Assembly (NCBI GenBank): GCA_031256825.1
Contig: JAIRPV010000015.1
Coordinates: 1 to 64,000, forward strand
Direction: 5' to 3'
From: Oscillospiraceae bacterium
GTDB taxonomy: Bacteria; Bacillota; Clostridia; Oscillospirales; Acutalibacteraceae
DNA: 64,000 nt
Shown: one piece after another, positions 9,325-20,101 of the stretch
Numbering within the stretch: position 1 is the stretch's first letter
Layout of the letters: each line of letters begins with the position of its first letter
Notes under the pieces: generated by a model
Database searches by the model: none
Seen by the model: the letters and a program-made list of their open reading frames with translations, nothing else
Told to the model about the DNA's origin: nothing
Translations under genes and position numbers: made by a program

Positions 9325-10320
9325 TTGGCCAAACAACTGATCCCGCTGGGGCTGGCGCTGGCGCTGGCTGTGGGCGGGTTTGTTTTGCGGCGGCTGGCCG
9401 CGCGGCGGCTCGCCGAATCCCCCGCTCCCTCCCGCTGGCTTAAGCCGGGCAAGCGCCTGGCCGGGCTGGCCGGCTTGGGCGGCGCCTGGTGGCTGGTGGT
9501 GACGGCGCTTTCCCTCGTGTATTCCGGCGCGGAACATCAGGGCAAAAAGCCACCGCCCGAGGTGATGATCTTCCCAAAGCGCGTGCCGCTGCATTTGTTC
9601 GGCTGGAACTACGATCTGAGCAGCTCCGTGCTGATCACCTGGGGCATTATCGCGGCGGTTCTGGTGTTCGCGCTGATCTTCCGCTTTTCCGTCGTCCCCC
9701 GTATGAAAGATCAGCCCACCGGCTTGCAGTTGCTGATCGAAACGGCCGTGGAAAATCTCGATCACTATATTGGCACAAAGCTCAGCGGCATGAGCCTTTC
9801 GTTCGGAGCCTATATCTTCAGCACAGCCATCTTGCTTGTGGCCAGCGCCCTTGTGGAATTGCTGGGTCTGCGCGCGCCCACAGCGGATATCACCATGACC
9901 CTGTCGCTGGCGCTCATTACTTTCTTTTTGATCAACTACTGCGGCTTTCAGCGCAACGGTTTCATCGGCCGCATCCGCAGCCTGGCGGGCGTCAGCAACG
10001 CAAAGCTTCCTCCGGACATGCCTTTGGCGCAGCGCCTGCGCACGCGGTTGAAAAACGTGGCGCAGCCCGGCACCATCGGCTTCCCGTTCCGTGTGATTTC
10101 CGATTTGGTGGTGCCGTTATCGCTGACCTGCCGGCTGTTCGGCAATATGTTCGGCGGCATGATCATCATCGATCTGCTCTATTGGGCGCTGGATTCCAAG
10201 GCCATCGGCATCCCCAGCGTCGTCGGGCTTTATTTCAATATTTTCCATCCACTGATTCAGGCGTTTATTTTCATCACGCTCACGCTTTCCTATATTGAAG
10301 AGGCCGTGGGCGAAGAATAA
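9325..10320 (+). CDS. atpB: F-type ATP synthase subunit a, with N-terminal extension
   Basis: TTG after AAGGAGG; RLFGNMFGG motif with essential Arg and C-terminal FHPLIQAFIFITLTLSYI; about 85 residues precede the usual core. Confidence 0.93.
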   Translation: MAKQLIPLGLALALAVGGFVLRRLAARRLAESPAPSRWLKPGKRLAGLAGLGGAWWLVVTALSLVYSGAEHQGKKPPPEVMIFPKRVPLHLFGWNYDLSSSVLITWGIIAAVLVFALIFRFSVVPRMKDQPTGLQLLIETAVENLDHYIGTKLSGMSLSFGAYIFSTAILLVASALVELLGLRAPTADITMTLSLALITFFLINYCGFQRNGFIGRIRSLAGVSNAKLPPDMPLAQRLRTRLKNVAQPGTIGFPFRVISDLVVPLSLTCRLFGNMFGGMIIIDLLYWALDSKAIGIPSVVGLYFNIFHPLIQAFIFITLTLSYIEEAVGEE

Positions 10321-10386
10321 AAATCCGCGTTCACACCATCGTTCCTGTGTAACCGCTATCCCGAATTGAGAAAAGGAGCACCGTTT

Positions 10387-10620
10387 ATGAACCCCTTGAT
10401 CGCCATTGGAGCCGCCATTTGTATGATCGCCTGCGCGGGGGCCGGGCTGGGCATGGGCCTTGCCACAGGCCGCGCCGCCGAAGCCGTCGCCCGGCAGCCC
10501 GAAGCTTCGGGCAAAATCAATTCCATCTTTTTGCTGGGCCTTGCCCTAACAGAATCCACCGCCATTTATGGCCTGCTCACAGCGCTGATTATTTTGTTCG
10601 TTACCGGCAAACCCCAATGA
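10387..10620 (+). CDS. atpE: F-type ATP synthase subunit c
   Basis: two-helix hairpin with ARQPEA loop and ion-binding Glu in ALTESTAIYGL. Confidence 0.96.
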   Translation: MNPLIAIGAAICMIACAGAGLGMGLATGRAAEAVARQPEASGKINSIFLLGLALTESTAIYGLLTALIILFVTGKPQ

Positions 10621-10640
10621 GGAGTTAGGAGGCGTGTCGT

Positions 10641-11243
10641 ATGCTGGAAACCCTCAAAGGTCTGGGGTTTCATTCCGAAGATATCCTGCTGCACATGGTC
10701 AACGCGGTGATCCTCTTTGCCATCGTGCGGTGGCTGATCTATAAGCCCGTGCGCAAGTTCATGGCCGCGCGCACGCAGCGCATTGCGTCTTCGCTGGAAG
10801 AAGCCGCCGAGGCGCACGCCCAGGCCGAATCCCTCAAGGCGGAATACGAAAAGCGCTTCGCTCAGGCGGAAGACGCCGCGCGCACGCGTGCGCTCGAAAT
10901 CACGGCCGCGGCCAACGAATCCGCCAAGGCCATGACAGAAGCCGCCAAGCGTGAAAGCCTGTTGCTGCTCGACAAAGCCCGCGAGCGCTCAAAAGAAGAG
11001 CACAATCGGGCGCTGAGCGGCCTGCAAGACGAACTGGTGGATCTGTCCATCAGCATTGCCGAACAGATCCTCCGCCGCGAAGTCAACCGCGACGATTCCG
11101 CGCAGTTGGTAGAAAGCTACCTGACCACCCAAACGGCCATGCGCAACGTGCAAAGCGCAATCGCGAACGTGCAGGCGGGCGCGCAGGAAGCTTCCGCCAA
11201 GCCGCCCGTTCCGCTTGACCTGGAAAGCGGGGCCGGCGTATGA
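10641..11243 (+). CDS. atpF: F-type ATP synthase subunit b
   Basis: N-terminal TM followed by long amphipathic Ala/Glu/Lys helix; SISIAEQILRREVN; position between c and alpha. Confidence 0.92.
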   Translation: MLETLKGLGFHSEDILLHMVNAVILFAIVRWLIYKPVRKFMAARTQRIASSLEEAAEAHAQAESLKAEYEKRFAQAEDAARTRALEITAAANESAKAMTEAAKRESLLLLDKARERSKEEHNRALSGLQDELVDLSISIAEQILRREVNRDDSAQLVESYLTTQTAMRNVQSAIANVQAGAQEASAKPPVPLDLESGAGV

Positions 11244-13012
11244 AGCAAGCGGTGCTGCGCGCCGCCCAGCCCCTTGAAGCGGCTGCTATGGCGCAGATTC
11301 AGGAGCAATTCAAAGATTTTTTGGGTGAAGACGTTTCGTTCGATGTTGTTGTGGAACCGAGCCTGATCGGCGGCTATGTGGCGCTGATCGACGGCAAGCT
11401 CTACGATATGAGCGTCGCCGCGCAGCTGGCGGAAATCCGCAAAAGCTACGGCAAAGAGCTTGTGCGCGAAATGACCGGCAGCGCGCCGAAAATGGCGGAG
11501 CCAGGCGCTTTTGGCTCCACCCTGCGCGAACACATGAAGGGCTTCGCCTTCCAGCCGAAGGTGGAAGACTATGGCACGGTCAATTCCATCATGGATGACG
11601 TCGTGCAAATCTCCGGCCTTGCGGGCAGCCATTATGGCGAACTGCTGGCCTTCGAGGGCGAGCATTACGGTCTGGCGCTCGATCTGCGCGAAGATGGCGT
11701 GGGCGCCGTGATGCTCAGCGGCGCGGATGAAATCACCACCGGCAGTTTTGTCCATGGCACAGGGCACGTTGCGGATATCTGCGTGGGCGATACTCTGCTC
11801 GGGCGCATCATCAACCCCATCGGGCAGCCCATGGATGGCCGGGAACTCAAGGTGAACGGCTTCCGCCCGGTGGAATGCCCCGCACCCTCCATCATGGATC
11901 GCTCGCCGGTGAATCGGCCGCTCGAAACAGGGCTGCTGGCCATCGACAGCATGATCCCCATCGGCCGCGGGCAGCGCGAGCTTATCATAGGCGATCGGCA
12001 AACAGGCAAAACCTCCATCGCCTTGGCCGCCATGATCAATCAGCGCGACGAAAACACCTATTGCGTCTATTGCGCCATCGGCCAAAAAGGCTCCACAGTC
12101 GCCCAGGTGGCTGATACCCTGCGCAAATCCGGCGCGCTTGAACGGACTGTTATCGTGGCCGCCACGGCGGACGACCGGGCCAGTCTGCAATATCTGGCCC
12201 CCTATGCGGGCTGTGCCATCGCGGAAGATTTCATGCACCGGGGCCGCGACGTGCTGATTGTCTATGACGACCTGAGCCGCCACGCGCAGGCTTATCGCTC
12301 CATGTCGCTGCTGTTGCGGCGGCCCAGCGGGCGCGAGGCCTACCCCGGCGATGTATTTTATCTCCACAGCCGCCTGCTGGAACGCGCGGCAAAGCTCTGC
12401 GACGAAAAAGGCGGCGGCTCCATCACCGCCCTGCCCATTGTTGAAACCATGGCCGGCGACATCTCGGCCTATATCCCCACCAATGTGATTTCCATCACCG
12501 ATGGGCAAATCTATCTCGAAAGCGAGCTGTTTAACGCGGGCGTGCGCCCGGCGCTGAATGTGGGCCTTTCGGTCAGCCGCGTGGGGCGCTCGGCCCAGCA
12601 CAAGGCGATGAAAGCCGTCTCCGGTTCCCTGCGGCTCGATTTGGCGCAGTATCGCGACACCGCCATTTTTGCGCAGTTCGGCGCGGATATCGATGAAAAT
12701 ACGCGGCAGCTGCTCGCCCGCGGCGAATGCCTGACCCAGCTGCTCAAGCAGCGGCAGGATGACGTGCTCACGCTCAGCCAGCAAGTGGCCGTGCTCGTGG
12801 CGTTTGAAGAAAACCTCTTCGGCGGCATTCCCATCAAGCAAGTCGCCGACGCGCGCTCGGGCCTGCTGGCCTTTCTGACCGAAAATTGCGCGGGCACCAT
12901 GCATGCCATCGACATTTCCGGCGAGCTGCGCGCCATCGACCGGGAAATGCTGGTGGCCTACGCAAAAAAATATATCGACAGCCGCCATCTCCGGCGCAGC
13001 GCGGATCAATGA
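11240..13012 (+). CDS. atpA: F-type ATP synthase subunit alpha with N-terminal delta C-terminal-like domain
   Basis: alpha P-loop GDRQTGKTS and SVSRVG motif; residues about 1-70 contain VEPSLIGGYVALIDGKLYDMSVAAQLAEIRK resembling the AtpH C-terminus; ATGA overlap with atpF. Confidence 0.93.
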   Translation: MKQAVLRAAQPLEAAAMAQIQEQFKDFLGEDVSFDVVVEPSLIGGYVALIDGKLYDMSVAAQLAEIRKSYGKELVREMTGSAPKMAEPGAFGSTLREHMKGFAFQPKVEDYGTVNSIMDDVVQISGLAGSHYGELLAFEGEHYGLALDLREDGVGAVMLSGADEITTGSFVHGTGHVADICVGDTLLGRIINPIGQPMDGRELKVNGFRPVECPAPSIMDRSPVNRPLETGLLAIDSMIPIGRGQRELIIGDRQTGKTSIALAAMINQRDENTYCVYCAIGQKGSTVAQVADTLRKSGALERTVIVAATADDRASLQYLAPYAGCAIAEDFMHRGRDVLIVYDDLSRHAQAYRSMSLLLRRPSGREAYPGDVFYLHSRLLERAAKLCDEKGGGSITALPIVETMAGDISAYIPTNVISITDGQIYLESELFNAGVRPALNVGLSVSRVGRSAQHKAMKAVSGSLRLDLAQYRDTAIFAQFGADIDENTRQLLARGECLTQLLKQRQDDVLTLSQQVAVLVAFEENLFGGIPIKQVADARSGLLAFLTENCAGTMHAIDISGELRAIDREMLVAYAKKYIDSRHLRRSADQ

Positions 13013-13025
13013 ACGGGGAAGTATC

Positions 13026-13892
13026 ATGCCAAAAGCCAACGAAATCAAGCACCGCATCGGCGCGGTGGAAGAAACACGAAAAATCACCAACGCCATGCAG
13101 CTGGTGGCCACTGCCCGGGCAAAAAAGGTCATCCCAAAAATGGAATATAACCGGAATTTCATGACGCAGGTGCAGTCGGTCATGAAAGACCTGCTGCTGT
13201 CGCCGCACTTGGCCGATCATCCTTATCTGACATGGAAATCCCATCAGCGGCGCACCTATATCGTCATTTCTGCCGACAAAGGCATGGCCGGCTCCTATAA
13301 TTCCGCCGTGCTGAATTTTGCTTGGCGCGAAATTTCCGCAAAAGTCCATTGTCGGGAAGACATGCACCTGATTTCCGTCGGCGTCATGGGCGACAGTTTT
13401 TTTCGCGCGCGCGGGATTGTCCCCGATCACAGCTTCGGCGGCGCAACGCAGGATCCATCGCTCTATAACGCCCGGCAGCTGGCGCTCGAAATCATGGAGT
13501 ATTACGACCATAAAGAAACCGATCAGGTGTTTATTATCTTCACGCCATACCAGAACGGCGCGGCGGGGAAACCCACCATCCACAGGCTTTTGCCCATTCG
13601 CATCAGCGACTTTACCGACATCGAAGCCGCGGACACCCCCCACGAAATCATGTACCACCCTGCGGAAAAGTGGGTCTTTAACCTGCTCGTGCCGCAGTTC
13701 GTGGTGGGCTATATTTTCGGCGCCATGATGCATTCCTACGCCAGCGAACACACCGCCCGCATGACTGCCATGCAAAGCGCCACGCGCAACGCCGACGAAA
13801 TGCTTGAGCGCCTGCACCTGGATTACAACCTGGCCCGGCAAGCGGCCGTAACGCAGGAAATCGCGGAAATTTCGAGCGCGCTGTTCGTATAG
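13026..13892 (+). CDS. atpG: F-type ATP synthase subunit gamma
   Basis: N-term NEIKHRIGAVEETRKITNAMQLVATARAKK; C-term ATRNADEMLERLHLDYNLARQAAVTQEIAEI. Confidence 0.94.
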   Translation: MPKANEIKHRIGAVEETRKITNAMQLVATARAKKVIPKMEYNRNFMTQVQSVMKDLLLSPHLADHPYLTWKSHQRRTYIVISADKGMAGSYNSAVLNFAWREISAKVHCREDMHLISVGVMGDSFFRARGIVPDHSFGGATQDPSLYNARQLALEIMEYYDHKETDQVFIIFTPYQNGAAGKPTIHRLLPIRISDFTDIEAADTPHEIMYHPAEKWVFNLLVPQFVVGYIFGAMMHSYASEHTARMTAMQSATRNADEMLERLHLDYNLARQAAVTQEIAEISSALFV

Positions 13893-13945
13893 CCGCAGCC
13901 AGCCTCGAAATATGCCGGTTTTTCGCACGATTTTCGTTCTTTTTG

Positions 13946-13973
13946 ATGCTTTTCTTGCCCCAAGAAAAAGCAT
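13946..13973 (+). other. intra-operon stem-loop between atpG and the SCP2-like gene
   Basis: ATGCTTTTCTTG-CCC-CAAGAAAAAGCAT near-perfect inverted repeat with one bulge. Confidence 0.6.
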
Positions 13974-14006
13974 TCCCATATAAACACACAACAGGAGGGA
14001 TGACAA

Positions 14007-14483
14007 ATGGAATTCATGTCAGTATTTACAGCGGTAAAAGAAAGCCTCGCGGGCGTGGACGCAACAAAGCTCGACCCGGATTTCGCGGTGCAGGTGAATA
14101 TTATCGGCAGCGGCGCGGGCGCGTTCTATATCGCCAACAAAGGCGGCGCGTTCCAGGTAGAACCCTATGACTACGTCGATCGCGACGGCGCGGTGACTGT
14201 CGATAGCGGCGTGCTGCTCCAACTGGCCGCCGGCGAACTGACAGCTGAACAGGCTCTGGCCGAAGGCAAAATCAACTTCCAGGGCAACCCCGCCGCGCTG
14301 CTGAGCGTGTTCGCCGCAGCGGCAAAACCCGCTGCCTCGGCCAAGCCAAAAGCGCCCGCAAAACCAAAGGCCAAATCCAAAGCCCCGGCCAAGGCCAAAG
14401 CCGCCGCGCCGGAAGCGGCCGCCCCGAAGGCAGAAAAGCCCGCCCCGAAGGCCGCAAAAAAAGCGCCGCAAAAAAAAGCGTAG
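14007..14483 (+). CDS. SCP2 sterol-carrier-like domain protein with Ala/Lys/Pro-rich tail
   Basis: SD AGGAGG; VQVNIIGSGAGAFYIANKGGAF...VTVDSGVLLQLAAGELTAEQALAEGKINFQGNPAALLSV resembles SCP2 fold; tail PAASAKPKAPAKPKAKSKAPAKAKAAAPEAAAPKAEKPAPKAAKKAPQKKA. Confidence 0.72.
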   Translation: MEFMSVFTAVKESLAGVDATKLDPDFAVQVNIIGSGAGAFYIANKGGAFQVEPYDYVDRDGAVTVDSGVLLQLAAGELTAEQALAEGKINFQGNPAALLSVFAAAAKPAASAKPKAPAKPKAKSKAPAKAKAAAPEAAAPKAEKPAPKAAKKAPQKKA

Positions 14484-16806
<2,323 letters not shown>

Positions 16807-16839
16807 GAACCTGTATTCAAAGAATAGGAGCGAAGCGGC

Positions 16840-17259
16840 ATGCCAACCCCTTTCCAACTGGATATCCTCACCCCCGAACACAGCTTCTTCAGCGGCAAGG
16901 CGGAAGGGGTTGTGGTCATAACGCCCGATGGCGAAATCGGGGTGCAGGCGCATCACGCGCCGCTGGTCACTCCCGTGGAAATCGGCACAATCCGGCTCCT
17001 TGTGGATGGCCAGTGGAAAGAAGCCTTTATCTCCGAGGGATTTATGGAAGTGCAGCACGACCGAACCGTGATCTTTACACAAGCCTGCGAATGGCCCGAA
17101 AATATTGACGTTCTGCGCGCCGAAGCCACCATGCAGCGCAGTCAGGAGCAGCTGCGGCAGCAGCTGAGCATACGCGAACACAAAACCAGCCAAATTGCCC
17201 TCGCCCGCGCCATGGCGCGCCTGCGGGTCACGCGGGAGCAGAATTTGCACCTAAAATAA
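16840..17259 (+). CDS. atpC: F-type ATP synthase subunit epsilon
   Basis: FQLDILTPEHSFFSGKAEGVVVITPDGEIGVQAHHAPLVTPVEIG; C-terminal helical hairpin; after beta. Confidence 0.93.
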   Translation: MPTPFQLDILTPEHSFFSGKAEGVVVITPDGEIGVQAHHAPLVTPVEIGTIRLLVDGQWKEAFISEGFMEVQHDRTVIFTQACEWPENIDVLRAEATMQRSQEQLRQQLSIREHKTSQIALARAMARLRVTREQNLHLK

Positions 17260-17261
17260 CC

Positions 17262-17292
17262 AGAGGGCGGCACGCGGCCGCCCTCTTTTGCT
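17262..17292 (+). terminator. intrinsic terminator after atpC
   Basis: GAGGGCGGC-ACGC-GGCCGCCCTC followed by TTTTG. Confidence 0.7.
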
Positions 17293-17325
17293 TTTGGCTG
17301 TCCCCTTGCAGCTCCCAGCGCCGCG

Positions 17326-17862
17326 TCAGCTGATCCACAACATCTTCTCTCTGGTCACGTTCCAGTCTCCGCCGCTGCGCGTCGCCGTGTATTGGATCCC
17401 AACTGCCCCGGCGCCGCTGCGCCACATGCTCGCCTCGGTTACAAGCCGCTTTGCGCTCAGGGATCGATCGGCGAACGACACAATCACGCCGTCCTTCCAG
17501 GAAAGCTCCGCTTTGTTGATGAAGCCTCGGGCCGCAAGGCTCTCGAAGTCGCCTTGCAAAAACTTCAGGCCATTGTCGTCGCAAAACCGCTGCAACAGCG
17601 CAATCAGCGGCTCCGTGTCCGCCAGCTTGCAGCCTTCCGGATTCAGCGCAAGGTACTGGATATCGTCGCGCAGGGCCGATTCGTTCTGCCATAGGCGCAG
17701 GAAAACTTGATAATGCCCCTGGGCCTGTTCGGCGGCAGGGTTTGCGGCAGTCGCCACGCTTTGCGGCAATCCGGGTTCCGCTTTCTGCGGGGCTTTGCAG
17801 GATGAAAGCGCCGCCGCGATCAGGCAAGCGCAAAGCAGAATTATCACAGGCGTTTGTTTCAT
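17326..17862 (-). CDS. predicted lipoprotein
   Basis: signal sequence with lipobox-like LIAAALSSC; no family recognised. Confidence 0.7.
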   Translation of the reverse strand: MKQTPVIILLCACLIAAALSSCKAPQKAEPGLPQSVATAANPAAEQAQGHYQVFLRLWQNESALRDDIQYLALNPEGCKLADTEPLIALLQRFCDDNGLKFLQGDFESLAARGFINKAELSWKDGVIVSFADRSLSAKRLVTEASMWRSGAGAVGIQYTATRSGGDWNVTREKMLWIS

Positions 17863-17991
17863 TTGGCATGCTCCTTTTTTTTGGGCTGCCTGTTAGTCGC
17901 TAACGGCGCCAAAAATCCTCAGGAGCAGCTACTCAATTTCCTGTTCGAGCGAATTAAATTCTGCCGTGTCGAAAAATTCCACTCGCGCTCA

Positions 17992-18813
17992 TCAAAACTC
18001 CGTCACCGGTTCCGGCCGGTTCGCCCGGGGATAGACGTACCCAATCGCGGGCGGCATCGAATTGTACACCCGCTCCACTTCCACAACATAAGCCCCGCCG
18101 CGCTTGCCCATAAACGTGCCTTTGGCCAGAACGCTCTGCATGTCAAGGTTCAGCGCCAGCATGGCAACCTTTGCGCCCGCCGGGATCTCTTTCAGCAGCG
18201 CGCCAAAGGGCACGCCGGCAAAGGCAATCCTGTCGGTTCCGGCGTGGGTGGCCTGAATCACCGGCACAATGCGCAGGCCGTCTTTCTCGTAGGCAATGAA
18301 TTTCAGCCCGGCAATCGCCCCAAACAGTTTCCGGCTCACCAGCGAAAGCGCGCCTGTTTCGCTTTTCGCCGAAGGCAGGGCGGCCGCGCGGCTGAGCAGC
18401 GCGCCGGCGACAATCTTCGGCATAGGCAGCTTTTGCAGCGGCTCAATTTCCACCAGATCCAGATACCACACCGTATGAATGCCAAAGTAGGTGTTGTAGC
18501 GGAACAGCGGCTTGTTGTTATACATGTCGAATTCCGGGCCGGTGGTGGCCTTGTGGCTGAACCGCGCACGGCCCCGCAGCCAGTTCATGTCGGCGGAAAG
18601 GGCCAAAAACGCGCAGTCGGGCCGCTCCGGCAGGAACTGCTTGCTCAGGCCCACCATAAACTGCCCGAAAGTGAGCTTGTCCTCGCCCAGCCCCTGGAGG
18701 GAACTGAGAAACGTAATATGCGGGCAGCCCTCGTCGTCTTTGGTGGCCACGAGGGCAATTTTGCTGTCCAGCGCCAGCAGCGCGGCAGCCTCGGGGGTGA
18801 TTTTCGTTGTCAT
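17992..18813 (-). CDS. pyridoxamine 5'-phosphate oxidase-like (FMN-binding split barrel) family protein
   Basis: IALVATKDDEGCPHITFLSSL start, SD AAAGGAGA; operon-like position behind GRE activase. Confidence 0.6.
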   Translation of the reverse strand: MTTKITPEAAALLALDSKIALVATKDDEGCPHITFLSSLQGLGEDKLTFGQFMVGLSKQFLPERPDCAFLALSADMNWLRGRARFSHKATTGPEFDMYNNKPLFRYNTYFGIHTVWYLDLVEIEPLQKLPMPKIVAGALLSRAAALPSAKSETGALSLVSRKLFGAIAGLKFIAYEKDGLRIVPVIQATHAGTDRIAFAGVPFGALLKEIPAGAKVAMLALNLDMQSVLAKGTFMGKRGGAYVVEVERVYNSMPPAIGYVYPRANRPEPVTEF

Positions 18814-18902
18814 GTCGTTCTCCTTTGTCAGTGTCATTCATAGCCCGGTAAAAACCGCGCCGTCTCCGGTCAAAATTATGTTCCGTCATTTTGCTCCCTT
18901 GC

Positions 18903-19847
18903 TCAGTTCTGCGCCGCCGTCCGCACGGCCCCTGTCCAGCGCGTGTCTTCGCAGGCGTTCGTGGCCTGCGCAACGGCCGCCAGCGCTTCCATGCGCTCCC
19001 GCGCCATCAGCGGCGCCGCGGCAAATTCCCAGCGCTGCCCCAAGCTCTCGTATTTTGACGCGCACAGGTTGTTGAACGCGCAAAGCTCCCAGCGCTCGAT
19101 TGCGCCTTTGGGCAAAGCGGCCAAAATCGCGCCAATCGCGGTAATATTCTCTTCCGTGTCCGTCGCCCCGGGGATCATCGGCGTGCGCACCCAGAGCCTA
19201 CCGCCGGCCGCCGCCCAGTCCGCCGCCCGCCGCAGATTCTCCAGGATTTTTTCGTTGCCAACGCCCGTCCATTCTTTGTGCGCCGCGCTGTCGGCTATTT
19301 TAACGTCATACAGCACAAGATCCGTATGTTCCAACGCCCGGCTCAGGCGATCTTCCGGCACAAGCCCGCAGGTGTCGAGCGCCGTCTGCGCGCCCTGCTC
19401 TTTTAAAAGCCGCAGCAACTCAACCGTACCCTCCTGCATCAGCGCTTCGCCGCCAGAAATCGTAACGCCGCCTTCGGGGCCAAAATAGGCCCGGTCTTTC
19501 AACAATTCGCGGCAAAGCTTGCCGCAGTCCCAGGCTCTCCCTTTTGGCTCCAGTGCGCCGGTCGGGCATGCTTCGCAGCAGGCAAAACAGCCAAGGCAGC
19601 GCGGGCGCTCAATCGTGACCCCGTCTTCGCCGAAGTGCAGCCCCATCCGGGGGCAGGCCGCAGGGCAGCTTTTGCAGCCAATGCAACGCGCAGGGTGCCA
19701 AAGCACCTGCCCCTGCAAGGCGATGCTTTCGGGGTTGTGGCACCAGCGGCAAGCCAGCGGGCAGCCCTTTAAGAACACGGTCGTGCGCAGGCCGGGGCCG
19801 TCTTCGCTGCTCATGCGCTGGATGTCGAGTATGGTGACAGTTGACAT
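18903..19847 (-). CDS. glycyl radical enzyme activating protein (radical SAM)
   Basis: CxxxCxxC (CPLACRWC), two ferredoxin CxxCxxCxxxCP motifs, VTISGGEALMQ, follows GRE. Confidence 0.92.
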   Translation of the reverse strand: MSTVTILDIQRMSSEDGPGLRTTVFLKGCPLACRWCHNPESIALQGQVLWHPARCIGCKSCPAACPRMGLHFGEDGVTIERPRCLGCFACCEACPTGALEPKGRAWDCGKLCRELLKDRAYFGPEGGVTISGGEALMQEGTVELLRLLKEQGAQTALDTCGLVPEDRLSRALEHTDLVLYDVKIADSAAHKEWTGVGNEKILENLRRAADWAAAGGRLWVRTPMIPGATDTEENITAIGAILAALPKGAIERWELCAFNNLCASKYESLGQRWEFAAAPLMARERMEALAAVAQATNACEDTRWTGAVRTAAQN

Positions 19848-19944
19848 GGTTCCCCCTTTTTCACACAAAAAGTTGAATTCACAAAGCCGTATCCCCGCAG
19901 CCCACCAGCGCTGCTATGGTTTTTCTCATGGCAAGCCTCCCCTT

Positions 19945-20082
19945 CTATTGCAACCGTTCCCGCCGGGCTCTGCCATCTTCGGGCAGCAGCACATCCGCGC
20001 AGGTGGCGAGCACAATGCCTGTTGCTTTGCGCAGAATTTTTTCTATCTCTGCGGAAAGTTTAGCATAATCCAGGTCTTGCAT
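19945..20082 (-). CDS. 45-aa small ORF between GRE and activase
   Basis: good SD (GGAGG) before ATG: MQDLDYAKLSAEIEKILRKATGIVLATCADVLLPEDGRARRERLQ. Confidence 0.45.
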   Translation of the reverse strand: MQDLDYAKLSAEIEKILRKATGIVLATCADVLLPEDGRARRERLQ

Positions 20083-20101
20083 TGCAGCGCCTCCGGTGTT
20101 C

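Noticed and set aside
11117-13183. 688-aa minus-strand ORF antisense to atpA
   Set aside because: Shadow ORF: low-complexity His/Ala/Arg-rich translation typical of the antisense of GC-rich genes; atpA is unequivocal on plus
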